42,640 bases of DNA from Acidimicrobiales bacterium (GTDB lineage Bacteria > Actinomycetota > Acidimicrobiia > Acidimicrobiales > RAAP-2). Below the pieces are notes generated by a model. The model was not told the DNA's origin, searched no databases, and worked only from the letters and a program-made list of their open reading frames with translations. A program made the position numbers and the translations under genes. Position 1 is the stretch's first letter. Each line of letters starts with the position of its first letter. This document shows positions 9,301 to 17,099 of this stretch, one piece after another. The stretch lies in the NCBI GenBank assembly GCA_030039755.1, contig JASHUY010000122.1, positions 1-42,640 of the forward strand. The letters are read 5' to 3'.

Positions 9301-9368
9301 CCGCCGCGGTCGCACGCCGGCTCGGCATCCTCCCGCACGACGGCGGTGGCCGGACGCCTGCCGCATGA
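6306..9368 (+). CDS. LuxR-family transcriptional regulator with AAA-type ATPase domain (LAL-like)
   Basis: A 1020-residue regulator of the large ATP-binding LuxR type. After FVGRSTEM it shows a Walker A motif (GDAGVGKS, residues 43-50) and a Walker B ([12 protein letters not shown], about 152-163). A long Ala/Leu/Glu-rich helical region of TPR character follows, and the C-terminus carries a LuxR/GerE helix-turn-helix: [22 protein letters not shown], then [17 protein letters not shown]. Such proteins act as ATP-dependent switches that activate catabolic or secondary-metabolism genes; the effector here is unknown. The start codon is the first of two adjacent ATGs at 6306, with no clear Shine-Dalgarno, so a short leader or coupling is possible. 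It lies just ahead of the amide-related cluster but on the opposite strand from its nearest gene. Confidence 0.9.
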   Translation: MMEDVPATRNEAPFVGRSTEMAQLCELVGIEPRARPDHVLLSGDAGVGKSRLIAELSRRARTGGWRVLEGHCLDFGSSGLAYLPFSEALGRLAGEEPELGEALIDDRPAIARLLPVHRVMAETVTRAQPTDRATLFEAVHAGLDVVASRAPLLLVVEDVQWADQSTRELLTFLFTRTFAAPVAIIVSYRSDDLHRGHPLRLVLGSWTRLGNVRRVEVPPLTDGDMRRIVRALRRDRLAEAELKRLLERAEGNPFFLEELVAAGSTCESVPSGLADLLLARFDQLGEEVRLAIRAVAVAGRVASHQLLAAASGLDGQILDRALRAALEANVLVAVGSYGYAFRHALFAEAVYEDLLPGERTRLHAAYARVLASHDVAGTATELACHARAAHDLVTALKASLDAADEAMVVGGPDEAAKLFEDALELVTDHALVSAYEEEHGHLDLVGVVERATAAALAAGRPMRALALAEEQLRDLPPGSEGPTRARLLIAVATAALPIDTRLDLLAVTKEAVDLLSTEAPTPLQARALALHARVANAYRHPQEAARFAGEALDMARRLGLRHVVVDAKTTLAHLQRRTGEPEVIEAALLQAVGESEAAGAIAAQLRGMMSLAGMYMEVGRLEEAKEMLAKTWQLARDSGRPWSADGVYAPAELAFVAYLSGDWDLAAATTDTSAKAPELARAFLEAVALDVTVARGANDAVEQANRVHETWELDGYVIVSSAGAMIELSAGNGGAAAAKRCHDEAVTRLGELWNDPWFVGRLRLGGMLLAELASAAVRAPLAERKQLQEWGAEVDAATTSVMASCAEVAAGRRLGPEAWAWEARARAEYGRLRWASGVDPLPASELVGLWRESVTRFERFGHVYEAARSRARLGAILHACGRTVEAAAELERAGAVAARLGADVLRREVRSLEAAVDPDRQTASGPSRGRSGTPPLAAEDGRRSPAVALTRRELEVLSLVADGRSNGEIANQLFISRKTVSVHVSNILSKLDAQGRTEAAAVARRLGILPHDGGGRTPAA

Positions 9369-9395
9369 ACCTCGGGGCGGGTGCCCGTCCTTCGA

Positions 9396-10217
9396 TCAGC
9401 GGTCGAGCGCGACGGCGCCTGCGACGCGCGCCGGCACGTCGAGCCGTCGCTCTGCGAGATAGTCCGGCCTCGGGTCGTCGGACCGGCGTCCGAGGGGTAC
9501 CGACACGAGGCGCACCGCGGGCTCGTAGCCCGGAAGCTTCGCGACCGGGATTCCCGAGGAGTCGACCACGGTCGAGCCGCCGCAGAAGCGCAGGGAGCCC
9601 TCGCGGCCCACCGCGTTCACGTAGACGTGCGCCACGCGGTTCTCGAGCGCCCGCACCCTGGCGTAGAGCGCGTGGTCGTGAGCGTAGGGATCCATGTTGG
9701 CCGACACCGTCACGAGCAGCTCCGCCCCGGCTGCGACGACGGCGCGAGCGGGCTCGGGGAAATCGAGGTCGTAGCAGATGAGGAGCCCGGTCGCGACGCC
9801 CGACAGTGTGACGACGGCGTACTCCTCGCCTCGCGTGAAGAAGCGCGCCTCGGCGCCGAACAGGTGCACCTTCCGGTAGATCGCGGCGATGTCGCCTGTC
9901 CTTTCGATGCACAACGCGGCGTTCGACATGCCCGAGCTCTCACGCACCGCCGCGCCGACGACGACCGCCGTGCCGTTCGCCCGCGCGGCGTCGCGCAGGG
10001 CGGCGACCGGGCCGGCGCGTGTGCCCGCGTCGAGCGGTTCGATCCCCCTCAACGCGTACGACTGCAGGTAGAGCTCGCTGAACACGGCGAGGTCGGCGTC
10101 GGGGTGGTCGGCGATCAGCCTGCACGCCACCTCGACGTTCTCCCCGACGCGATGCGCCCGCGGCGCCAGCTGGACCAGCAGCACGTCGATCGTGCGGGGC
10201 CCTTCGCCCCCGGTCAC
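9396..10217 (-). CDS. Nitrilase-superfamily carbon-nitrogen hydrolase (amidase)
   Basis: A 273-residue cytoplasmic hydrolase with the complete Glu-Lys-Cys triad of the nitrilase superfamily: E48 in FSELYLQSY, K116 in YRKVHLFG and C148 in LLICYDLDFPE. Length and motifs fit aliphatic or omega-amidases and N-carbamoyl hydrolases rather than true nitrilases; the substrate cannot be read from sequence. The GTG at 10217 is chosen because it overlaps the stop of the upstream acetyltransferase gene (GTGA) and conserved sequence begins right after it. The frame stays open well upstream, but that stretch overlaps the acetyltransferase. It is the last gene of a three-gene unit with an acyl-CoA synthetase and a GNAT. 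Confidence 0.88.
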   Translation of the reverse strand: MTGGEGPRTIDVLLVQLAPRAHRVGENVEVACRLIADHPDADLAVFSELYLQSYALRGIEPLDAGTRAGPVAALRDAARANGTAVVVGAAVRESSGMSNAALCIERTGDIAAIYRKVHLFGAEARFFTRGEEYAVVTLSGVATGLLICYDLDFPEPARAVVAAGAELLVTVSANMDPYAHDHALYARVRALENRVAHVYVNAVGREGSLRFCGGSTVVDSSGIPVAKLPGYEPAVRLVSVPLGRRSDDPRPDYLAERRLDVPARVAGAVALDR

Positions 10218-10669
10218 GGCAGCCAACGGAACTTCGTCCACCCGAGCACGGGGTCCGCGCCGAGCCGCACGTAGAACTGCCGCGCCGCCTCGTTGGTGAC
10301 GTGCACGTCCCATTCGATCCTTCCGGGCGTCGCGGCCCGGAGCGTCGAGAGCATCTCCCTCCCCAGCCCGCCGCGGCGGTACTGGGGGCGGACGTAGAGG
10401 TCTTCGACCCACGCCCCGCGGGTGGCGGCCCACGACGAGAAGGTGGGGAACCACAGCGTGCAGCCGGCCCTCACCTCCGGCCGTCCTTCGGGGAAGGCGA
10501 CGAGCGCGCGCAAGGTCGGCGAGGCGCCGAACAGCGCAGCGCCGCCGGACCGCTCGTCGAAGTGGCAGTGCCCGGCGGCGCCTTCGTGGGCTGCGTGTTC
10601 CTGCACCATGGCTGCGATGTCCGCCAGGTCGCCGGGATCGGCGTCACGGACGGGCACCTCAGCCACCAC
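10214..10669 (-). CDS. GNAT-family N-acetyltransferase
   Basis: A 151-residue acetyltransferase of the GCN5 fold, with the pantetheine/CoA-binding region WVEDLYVRPQYRRGGLGREML (motif A, Q/RxxGxG/A type) and the late NEAARQFYVRLGA helix. The overall arrangement resembles diamine (spermidine/spermine-type) acetyltransferases, including the FxTF-like strand before WVEDLYV. It probably acetylates an amine; which amine is unknown. The gene starts with tandem GTGs about ten bases inside the end of the acyl-CoA synthetase gene and overlaps the following amidase by four bases, so all three are translationally coupled. Confidence 0.85.
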   Translation of the reverse strand: MVAEVPVRDADPGDLADIAAMVQEHAAHEGAAGHCHFDERSGGAALFGASPTLRALVAFPEGRPEVRAGCTLWFPTFSSWAATRGAWVEDLYVRPQYRRGGLGREMLSTLRAATPGRIEWDVHVTNEAARQFYVRLGADPVLGWTKFRWLP

Positions 10670-12761
10670 CCCGCGCGGCCCGCAGGTCGGCGACCGCGTA
10701 CCCGCTCGGGTAGGCGATCACCGGGTTGCACTCGATCTCGAGGCCCGGCGTGGTCACGGCGAGCCGCGACAGCGCGACGACGAGCTCCGAGAGCGCAGCG
10801 AGGTCGGCGCCGGGCGCGCCGCGCCAACCGTGCAGGAGCGGCGCGCAGCGGAGGGACGACCAGAGCGCCATTGCGGCGTCCACCTCGACCGGCGCGAGCG
10901 CCGTCGCGACGTCGGGGTCCAGCTCGGCCGTCACGCCGCCACGCCCGACGGTCACGTACGGCCCGAACGTCGGGTCCTGTCCCAGGCCGGCGAGCAGCTC
11001 CACACCCGGGAGGAGCATCGGCATGACGAGGAGCGCGCGACGGGGGAACCGTGCCCAGAGCTCGCCCGCCGCCTCCTTCACGTCACCGCGGTCGATGCCG
11101 AGCATGACGCCGCCGACGTCGGACTTGTGCGGGACGGCGGGGTCCTCCACCTTGAGGCAGACCGGGAAGGGCATCCCCGCGCTCGCCACCTCCAGCTCCT
11201 CTCCGTCGGCGACCAGGGCGAGGGGAGGCACGGAGACGCCCACGGACGCGAGGATGGCGGCCGCGTCGAGCGTGGGGAGCACGGCCGCGCCGCGCGCCGA
11301 CCCGGGTCTGCGCGGCGGCCAGGCGGCACGCGGCAGCGCGCCGGTCGCCTTCGCGAGCGCGGACGCAAGCCGGCGGACCGTCTGGAAGACGGGGACCCCC
11401 GCGCTCCGGAGCCCGAGCACCGGCTCCTCGTCGTCGCAGGCGAACGCGGAGTGCACGAGGACCGGGGTCCCGCCCTCCCGCATCGCCGCCAGCTGCTCGA
11501 CCGCCGCCAGCTCCTCCTCCCGCCGCGCGCGGTAGCCGCCGAACGTCCCGGAGACGACGACCGCGTCGACGGCGCCGTCGGCCGCGCCGACCTCGGCGCA
11601 CCGGGCGAGCAGGCGCGGATCGTCCTCGAGGCCCCCGGAGGTGTCGAGCGTCACGGGGTTCCGCCCCGGCAGGCGGGGCGCGTCCGGGGGCGCGAGCCGA
11701 TCGAGCGCCGACTGCGTCTCGACGGCGAGCGACGCGAGCGTGACGCCGGATTCCTCGAGGGCGTCCGAAGCAAGGACGGTGTCCCCACCCCCGTCGCTCA
11801 GGACGAAGACGGCGCGCACCCGCCGTGCGCGGGTCGCCTCGAGCGCTTCGAGCACGTCGACCATCTCGGCGACGTCGGCGACCTGGAGGGCGCCGCCTTC
11901 GCGCAGCGCGACGTCCCACAACGCGCCGTCCCCGCCGAGCGCGGCCGTGTGCGTGGTCACCGACCGGCCGCCGGACCTCGACCGGCCGCTCTTCAGGACG
12001 ACCACCGGCTTCCCCGCAGCCCGGCAGTCGGCGAGCGCCTCCACCAGGTCGGTGCCCGGGGTGCGGCGGAGCCCCTCGAGATAGAGCGCCACCGCTCCGG
12101 AGTCCTCCGAGCGCCCGTGGTGGGAGAGGAGCTCGGCCGCGCCGACGTCGAGCTGGTTCCCGATGCCCGTGCAGCTCGAGAGGCCGACCGTCGAGCGGCG
12201 CATCAGGCGGCAGATCGCGATCGCCACGTTCCCCGATTGGGTGATGCACGCGACCCTGCCGCCCGGGACGTCGCGGAAGCCCATGAGGTTCAGCCCGATC
12301 CTCCGCACGTACAGGCCGAAGCCGTTGGGCCCGAGCAGCCTCAAGCCTGCGTCCCTCGCGACGGCTGCGATCTCCTGTTCGAGCGAGGCGGCGTCGCCGC
12401 CGAGCTCTCCGAGGCCCGCCGCCGCGAGAACGGCGGCCCGGACGCCGGCGCGCGCGCACTCGGCCACCGCGCCGAGCGTGCGCCTCGCCGGCACCGCGAC
12501 GAGTGCGAGGTCGGGAGCCTCGGGCACGTCGTCGAGCGACCGTACGAGCGGCCAGCCCGCCACGCGCTCGCCGTCCGCAAGCGGGTTGATGCCGTACATC
12601 GCGCCCGCGAACCCGAGGCGCGCGCACTCGACCAGCACCTCGTGGCCGAGCTTCCCGGGCTGGCGCGACGCGCCGACGACGACGACGCTGCGAGGCGAGT
12701 AGAAGGCTGCGAGGTCCGCGACGGGCGCTCCGCCGCCGTGCTCGTCATCGCGAACGGTCAC
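10659..12761 (-). CDS. ADP-forming acyl-CoA synthetase (fused alpha/beta)
   Basis: A 700-residue protein of the NDP-forming acetyl/acyl-CoA synthetase family, which interconverts acyl-CoA, ADP and phosphate with acid, CoA and ATP. The N-terminal CoA-binding domain begins FYSPRSVVVVGAS, the ligase-CoA domain has CITQSGN, and the phospho-histidine is H271 in VTTHTAALGGD. The C-terminal ATP-grasp part shows FPVCLKV and PHKSDVGGV, with the second swinging-loop histidine H545. The usual SHTG context of the first histidine reads THTA here. It heads the unit with the GNAT and amidase and could activate an acid released by amide cleavage. Confidence 0.87.
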   Translation of the reverse strand: MTVRDDEHGGGAPVADLAAFYSPRSVVVVGASRQPGKLGHEVLVECARLGFAGAMYGINPLADGERVAGWPLVRSLDDVPEAPDLALVAVPARRTLGAVAECARAGVRAAVLAAAGLGELGGDAASLEQEIAAVARDAGLRLLGPNGFGLYVRRIGLNLMGFRDVPGGRVACITQSGNVAIAICRLMRRSTVGLSSCTGIGNQLDVGAAELLSHHGRSEDSGAVALYLEGLRRTPGTDLVEALADCRAAGKPVVVLKSGRSRSGGRSVTTHTAALGGDGALWDVALREGGALQVADVAEMVDVLEALEATRARRVRAVFVLSDGGGDTVLASDALEESGVTLASLAVETQSALDRLAPPDAPRLPGRNPVTLDTSGGLEDDPRLLARCAEVGAADGAVDAVVVSGTFGGYRARREEELAAVEQLAAMREGGTPVLVHSAFACDDEEPVLGLRSAGVPVFQTVRRLASALAKATGALPRAAWPPRRPGSARGAAVLPTLDAAAILASVGVSVPPLALVADGEELEVASAGMPFPVCLKVEDPAVPHKSDVGGVMLGIDRGDVKEAAGELWARFPRRALLVMPMLLPGVELLAGLGQDPTFGPYVTVGRGGVTAELDPDVATALAPVEVDAAMALWSSLRCAPLLHGWRGAPGADLAALSELVVALSRLAVTTPGLEIECNPVIAYPSGYAVADLRAARGGG

Positions 12762-12804
12762 TCGCCTCCTCCGTGCGGACGCCCCGGCAGCCTGCCAGAC
12801 TTTA

Positions 12805-12826
12805 GTCGGTCGAACGATCGACCGAC
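12805..12826. promoter_or_regulatory. 22-base palindromic operator candidate
   Basis: GTCGGTCGA-ACGA-TCGACCGAC is symmetric at all but one base pair. It lies in the 95-base gap between the divergent acyl-CoA synthetase and FAD-oxidoreductase genes, 31 bases before the latter's start. The TCGATCG/GGTCGA core recurs in the two palindromes upstream of the cluster's own tetR gene (22947-22960 and 23038-23055). Confidence 0.55.
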
Positions 12827-12856
12827 GGTGCTGACGACTTCGAGCGAGGAGCGACG

Positions 12857-14455
12857 GTGGCGGGAACCGTGCGGGACGTGCTGGGGCGGGTCGGGTTGCC
12901 GATGCCCGTGGCGGACCTGGCGAGGAGGCGATGGGACGTCGTCGTGGTCGGCGGCGGCCACAACGGCCTCACGTGCGCCGCGTACCTCGCGCGCGCGGGG
13001 CTCTCGGTCCTCGTGCTCGAGGCACGCGACCGCCTGGGTGGTGCGTGCACCCTCGAGCAGCCGTTCCCCGACGAGCGCTTCGTCGTGTCGCCGTGCGCGT
13101 ACCTCCTCGGGCTGCTCGACGAGCGCGTCATCCGGGAGCTGGGGCTGCGAGAACGGGGGCTCACGTACTTCGTGTCGGACCCGGAGGCGTGGACGCCGTT
13201 CGAGGACGGCACCGCCTTCGCCCAGTGGGTGGACGACGGCGCGACCACCGCGTCGCTCCGGGAGCTCGGCGTGTCCGCGAAGGACCGGGACGGCTACTTC
13301 GCGTACCAGCGGCTGTTCCGGGACATCCGGCTCAAGCTCCGGAAGGGCCCGCGGGACTGCTGGCTCGGCGGGTCCCCGACCCGGGAGCAGATCGAAGAGC
13401 TGCTGGGCGGGAACCGGCTCATGATCGACGTCGTCTTCTCCGCGTCGGTGGCCGAGGTGCTCGACGAGTTCATCTCCGATCCCCGTCTCCAGTCGGCCCT
13501 CTACGCCGGGGGCGTGATCGGGGTCTTGGCCGGGCCGAAGGACAAGGGCACCGCGGCGGTGAAGCTCATGCACCGGATGGGGGACCTCGACGGGAGGGGC
13601 GCGGTCTGGGCCTACGTCCGCGGCGGCATGGGAACCGTGAGCTTCGTCATCGCCGACGCCGCGCGGGAGCAGGGCGCGGTCCTCTGCTCGGGCACGCCCG
13701 TCGCCGAGATCGTCGCCGGCACGGGCGTGGTCCTCGAGGACGGCACGAAGATCGCGGCGGCGGAGGTCGTGAGCAACGCCGACCCCAAGCGCCTCCTCGG
13801 CCTCCTCGCACCCGACACGGTTCCGGCACCCATGCGCACGCGGCTCGAGGAGTGGGACGTCCGGAGCGGCACCGTGAAGTTCAACGCCGCGCTCGGCGAC
13901 CTGCCGGCGTTCGCCGCCGCGCCCGGCGACCGCTACATGACGCTCGGCACGGTCGACCTCACCCTCGGGATCGAGGCCTCGCAGGAAGCCGTCGAGCGCT
14001 GCAGGGACGGGCAGGCGGCGGTCAACTTCGGCGAGGTCTACTTCCAGACCGGCCACGACCCCTCGGTCGCACCGCCGGGGCGCCACCTCATCAGCATCTT
14101 CTGCCAGTACGCGCCCTACGAGCTCGAGGGCGGATGGGAGCACGGCCGCGAGCGCGTCGTCCGGCAGGTCGTCGACCTCGTGGAGCGCTTCGCACCGGGT
14201 TTCTCCGGGGCGATCGAGTCCTACGAGCTCCTCGGGCCGCCCGACATCGAGGCGCGCAACGGGCTCACCGGCGGCAACATCTTCCAGGGCTCGGTGCTGC
14301 CGCACCAGATGTGGGAGCACCGGCTCACGCCCCGCACCGACCTCGCGCACGTCTACCTCTGCGGCGCCGCGACGCACCCGGGGGGGAGCGTCATCGGTCT
14401 CAACGGCCGCAACGCCGCCTTCGCGCTGCTCGAAGACCGGGCCGCCCCGGCATGA
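12857..14455 (+). CDS. FAD-dependent oxidoreductase, phytoene-dehydrogenase/PYROXD2-like
   Basis: A 532-residue flavoprotein. The dinucleotide-binding fold VVVVGGGHNGLTCAAYLARAG is followed by VLEARDRLGGAC (the E that binds the FAD ribose and the GG doublet), and the C-terminal FAD clamp is HPGGSVIGLNGRNAA. This layout matches the COG1233 group, which includes phytoene desaturases and uncharacterised PYROXD2-type oxidases. No carotenoid genes are nearby, so a role in oxidising or desaturating the cluster's substrate is more likely. The GTG at 12857 follows an AGGAG by five bases, and the stop overlaps the next gene's ATG (ATGA). Confidence 0.9.
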   Translation: MAGTVRDVLGRVGLPMPVADLARRRWDVVVVGGGHNGLTCAAYLARAGLSVLVLEARDRLGGACTLEQPFPDERFVVSPCAYLLGLLDERVIRELGLRERGLTYFVSDPEAWTPFEDGTAFAQWVDDGATTASLRELGVSAKDRDGYFAYQRLFRDIRLKLRKGPRDCWLGGSPTREQIEELLGGNRLMIDVVFSASVAEVLDEFISDPRLQSALYAGGVIGVLAGPKDKGTAAVKLMHRMGDLDGRGAVWAYVRGGMGTVSFVIADAAREQGAVLCSGTPVAEIVAGTGVVLEDGTKIAAAEVVSNADPKRLLGLLAPDTVPAPMRTRLEEWDVRSGTVKFNAALGDLPAFAAAPGDRYMTLGTVDLTLGIEASQEAVERCRDGQAAVNFGEVYFQTGHDPSVAPPGRHLISIFCQYAPYELEGGWEHGRERVVRQVVDLVERFAPGFSGAIESYELLGPPDIEARNGLTGGNIFQGSVLPHQMWEHRLTPRTDLAHVYLCGAATHPGGSVIGLNGRNAAFALLEDRAAPA

Positions 14456-14487
14456 CGTCCCGTACCGGCATGACGTCCCGTACCGGC
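14452..14487 (+). repeat. 18-base tandem duplication spanning a start codon
   Basis: ATGACGTCCCGTACCGGC occurs twice in direct succession, giving two in-frame ATGs. The first overlaps the stop of the upstream oxidoreductase gene. Initiation could occur at either copy. Confidence 0.9.
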
Positions 14488-15567
14488 ACGGCGGCGCCGA
14501 CCGTCCTGCGGGTGCGCGGCTCGCACCGCGAGGTGGGCGCGCAGATCGGCGACGCATGCTCGCACGCCATCAGGAGGGCGGCGGACCTGGCGCACGCGGG
14601 GGCTCCGCGCGACGGCCGGAGCCTGGACGAGCTGCTCCGCGACGCGCGTGCCTACCGCCGGGCGACCGAGGCGTCGTTTCCCTGGATCCTCGAGGAGCTC
14701 GACGCGGCGGCGTCGGCCGCGGGTGTCGAAGGAGACGCGCTCTTCGCCGCGTCGATCGAAGAGCTCTGGGGGTCGCCGCCCTCGCAGCACGGGTCCGTCG
14801 AGGCGGCCCGGACCGGCGGCCGGTGCACCGACATCGCGCTGGCGCCGAGCGCGACGCGTGAAGGTCATGTGCTCGTCGGGCACAACAACGACCTCCCCGC
14901 CGGCTCGGAGCCCGACGTCGTCGCCGTGGAGTGGTGCGTGCCGGGGGAGCCGACCCTCTTCACGCTCGGTGTCGGGCCGTGGATCAGCGTGGGCTGGAAC
15001 GACGCGGGGCTGTCGCTCACGGGGAACGAGGTCAGCCCGAACGACGAACGGCCCGGCGTCCCCCGGCTGCTGCTCGTCCGCGCGCAGGTCCGAGCCCGCA
15101 CCATGGACGAGGCGATCTCGCTCGCTCGCCACCCGGCGCGCGCCTCGGCCTACAACACCCTCTACGCGCACCGTGACGGCCGCTGCGTGAACGTCGAGGC
15201 GTCGGCGACCGCGTCGTGCTGCACTGGTCCCGACGCGGACGGGACGATCGTCCACACGAACCACTACGTCACCGACGAGCTCGCACCGTTCGAGGGGGAG
15301 CGCGCCGACGCCACCGGATCGAGGCGCCGTCTGGACCGGGCCCGGACCCTCGTCGCCGACGCCCCGGCCGGCGGGTTCGAGGAGCGGCACCTCGTTGCCA
15401 TGCTCTCGGACCACGAGAACGCACCGGACTCGATCTGCCGGCACCCGTCGGGGGCCGACGGCCGCAAGACGGTCTTCTGGTGCGTCGCGGACGTCACGGC
15501 CGGCACCGTCGCGTACGGGAGGGGGAACCCCTGCGGCTCGGCCCCGCAGCGCTACGCGTTCGGCTGA
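14452..15567 (+). CDS. C45-family Ntn-hydrolase / acyltransferase
   Basis: A 371-residue protein of the acyl-CoA:6-aminopenicillanate acyltransferase (peptidase C45) type. These are self-cleaving Ntn-hydrolases whose new N-terminal cysteine cuts or forms amide bonds. C125 in GGRCTDIAL is the likely nucleophile, followed by GHNNDL (143-148) and the NEVSPND segment, both usual in the family. Most homologues have CTT/CSS after the glycine; RCTD is a variant. It is coupled to the oxidoreductase by ATGA. The first 36 bases are a perfect tandem duplication of an 18-base unit containing the start codon (MTSRTG twice). Its 3' end overlaps the convergent dimethylformamidase-like gene by 16 bases. Confidence 0.8.
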   Translation: MTSRTGMTSRTGTAAPTVLRVRGSHREVGAQIGDACSHAIRRAADLAHAGAPRDGRSLDELLRDARAYRRATEASFPWILEELDAAASAAGVEGDALFAASIEELWGSPPSQHGSVEAARTGGRCTDIALAPSATREGHVLVGHNNDLPAGSEPDVVAVEWCVPGEPTLFTLGVGPWISVGWNDAGLSLTGNEVSPNDERPGVPRLLLVRAQVRARTMDEAISLARHPARASAYNTLYAHRDGRCVNVEASATASCCTGPDADGTIVHTNHYVTDELAPFEGERADATGSRRRLDRARTLVADAPAGGFEERHLVAMLSDHENAPDSICRHPSGADGRKTVFWCVADVTAGTVAYGRGNPCGSAPQRYAFG

Positions 15568-17099
15568 GCCGAGGTGAGCCGCTCCAGCACGTTGCGGGTC
15601 ATCTTCTCGACGTCGGGGTCGTGACCGGCGAGCCCGTAGCTCCAGTCGGTCGTCCCGGACGTGAACACGGTGCCGCCGCGGGTGTAGGTGCCCATCACCG
15701 CGTGGTTGTGCGCGAGGCGTGCCACGGACTCGGGCGAGGCGTCGCCGAACACCGCCTCGGCGGTGGCCTCGAGGTCTCCCGGGTCGCCGCCGGAGCGGTA
15801 GCGGGAGGGGAGCTCCTCCCTCGACCACAGGCGTGCCGGTGCCGTCGCGAGCACGGTGAAGTCCGCCGGCGTGCCGTCGCGCCCCGTCGGGACCGGGAGC
15901 CCGTCGTCCGGCGAGAGCTGGAGCTCGCACCCGTCGACCTCGTAGCACACGACGCGGTCGGCGCCGCCGAACACGTCCCCGTAGCGCAGGCCGGTGCCTG
16001 CGAACGCCCAGTGGCCCGGACGCCACGCCGTGTAGCCGCCGGTCGCCCGGGGGACGGCCCTCCCCATCCGGACGTAGCCCCCTCGGGAGAAGCTCACGCC
16101 GGTGAGCAGGTTCTCCGGCCGTCCGACGAGCTGCGAGCTCCACAGCGTGCTCAGCCGGGAGCGGTCGGGCGTCGCGTAGACCGGGTCGTCGCGGTAGGAG
16201 GTCTTGTAGCAGACCATGGTCTCGCCGGAGTCCTCGTAGCGGACCTGCCAGCAGACGCTGTTCCCGGACAGGAAGGCCGCGTTGCCGCCGCGGGCGACGA
16301 ACGCCTCGAGCGTGTCGCGCATGCCCCAGGACCAGTACTCGTCGTGACCGACGCTCAGGACGAGGCGCTGGCCGTCGCAGACCTCGGGATGGAGCTCGAG
16401 GTCCGCGTTGACCGCGACGTCCACCGTGTAGCCCTCGCGCTCCGCCCACCGCGCGAAGACCCGCTCCCAGTTGTGCCACCCCGCGGACCCCGACCATCGC
16501 GCGAGGCCGTGCAGGTCGGCCCAGGCGCGGAAGTGCTCGTGCTCGGGGTCGTCGACGTCCGTCACGTTCGGGTAGCGCACGTGCGGCTCGGGCTTGCGCA
16601 GGAACCCCGGCGCGAACGGCCGCCGGAACGACACGTGCGTGCCGCCGGTGTACAGGCTCGGGCCGCCCCAGTCGTTGTAGGCGTTGTAGGTGTTCGTGGC
16701 GAGCACGAGGAGGAGCCCGCGGTGCACGGCCACCTTGCGCTCCGGTCGGACCGCGAAGAAACAGAGGTGCTCGGCGAGCCTGCCGTCGCGCTCGTCGAAC
16801 GCGCGCAGCGCCACCTCGTAGTAACCGGAGCGGGAGCCCGCCGGGATGTCGTAACGCAACGACTCCTCCCAGCCGCAGCCGTGCGCCGCAGCATCCTCCG
16901 GTGCGTCCTGCCAACGCCCATCGACGCCGCCGCGTCGCCAGACGACCTCCCGCTCCGCCCCGATGCGGGAGACCTCCACCGAAAAACGCGGCGAGGTGGT
17001 GCGGCACGCGATCGAGACGGTCTCGCCGGCGCGGTAGCTGAGCCGGTCGGGGTACCCCTCGATCAGTGGACGGCGTGCTCCCTCAGGCGTTGTTGGCAC
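15552..17099 (-). CDS. N,N-dimethylformamidase large-subunit-like protein
   Basis: A 515-residue protein resembling the C-terminal part of the large subunit of N,N-dimethylformamidase, an iron enzyme that splits dimethylformamide into formate and dimethylamine. Recognisable parts are the early beta-sandwich (PDRLSYRAGETVSI), then NTYNAYNDWGGPSLY (about 136-150), SVGHDEYWS (about 249-257) and RGGNAAFLSGNSVCWQVRYE. In the known enzyme, iron is held by two tyrosines and a glutamate; the Tyr-rich segment and the HDEYW glutamate are candidates, not proven. It is shorter than the roughly 760-residue enzyme, and no small-subunit gene is visible. The GTG at 17099 has a GGGAGG Shine-Dalgarno and lies inside the end of the ABC ATPase gene, so it is part of the importer operon. 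Confidence 0.75.
   Translation of the reverse strand: MPTTPEGARRPLIEGYPDRLSYRAGETVSIACRTTSPRFSVEVSRIGAEREVVWRRGGVDGRWQDAPEDAAAHGCGWEESLRYDIPAGSRSGYYEVALRAFDERDGRLAEHLCFFAVRPERKVAVHRGLLLVLATNTYNAYNDWGGPSLYTGGTHVSFRRPFAPGFLRKPEPHVRYPNVTDVDDPEHEHFRAWADLHGLARWSGSAGWHNWERVFARWAEREGYTVDVAVNADLELHPEVCDGQRLVLSVGHDEYWSWGMRDTLEAFVARGGNAAFLSGNSVCWQVRYEDSGETMVCYKTSYRDDPVYATPDRSRLSTLWSSQLVGRPENLLTGVSFSRGGYVRMGRAVPRATGGYTAWRPGHWAFAGTGLRYGDVFGGADRVVCYEVDGCELQLSPDDGLPVPTGRDGTPADFTVLATAPARLWSREELPSRYRSGGDPGDLEATAEAVFGDASPESVARLAHNHAVMGTYTRGGTVFTSGTTDWSYGLAGHDPDVEKMTRNVLERLTSAQPNA

Noticed and set aside
10422-13424. A 1000-codon plus-strand open frame
   Set aside because: It spans two real divergent genes in another frame, has no recognisable domain, and comes from high third-position GC.
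12857-14455. Carotenoid biosynthesis (crtI) call for the FAD oxidoreductase
   Set aside because: No phytoene synthase, cyclase or prenyl synthase is nearby, and the sequence fits the broader COG1233/PYROXD2 group.
14353-17007. An 884-codon minus-strand open frame
   Set aside because: It is out of frame with the dimethylformamidase-like gene, repeats Arg/Pro/Ala stretches and shows no family features.
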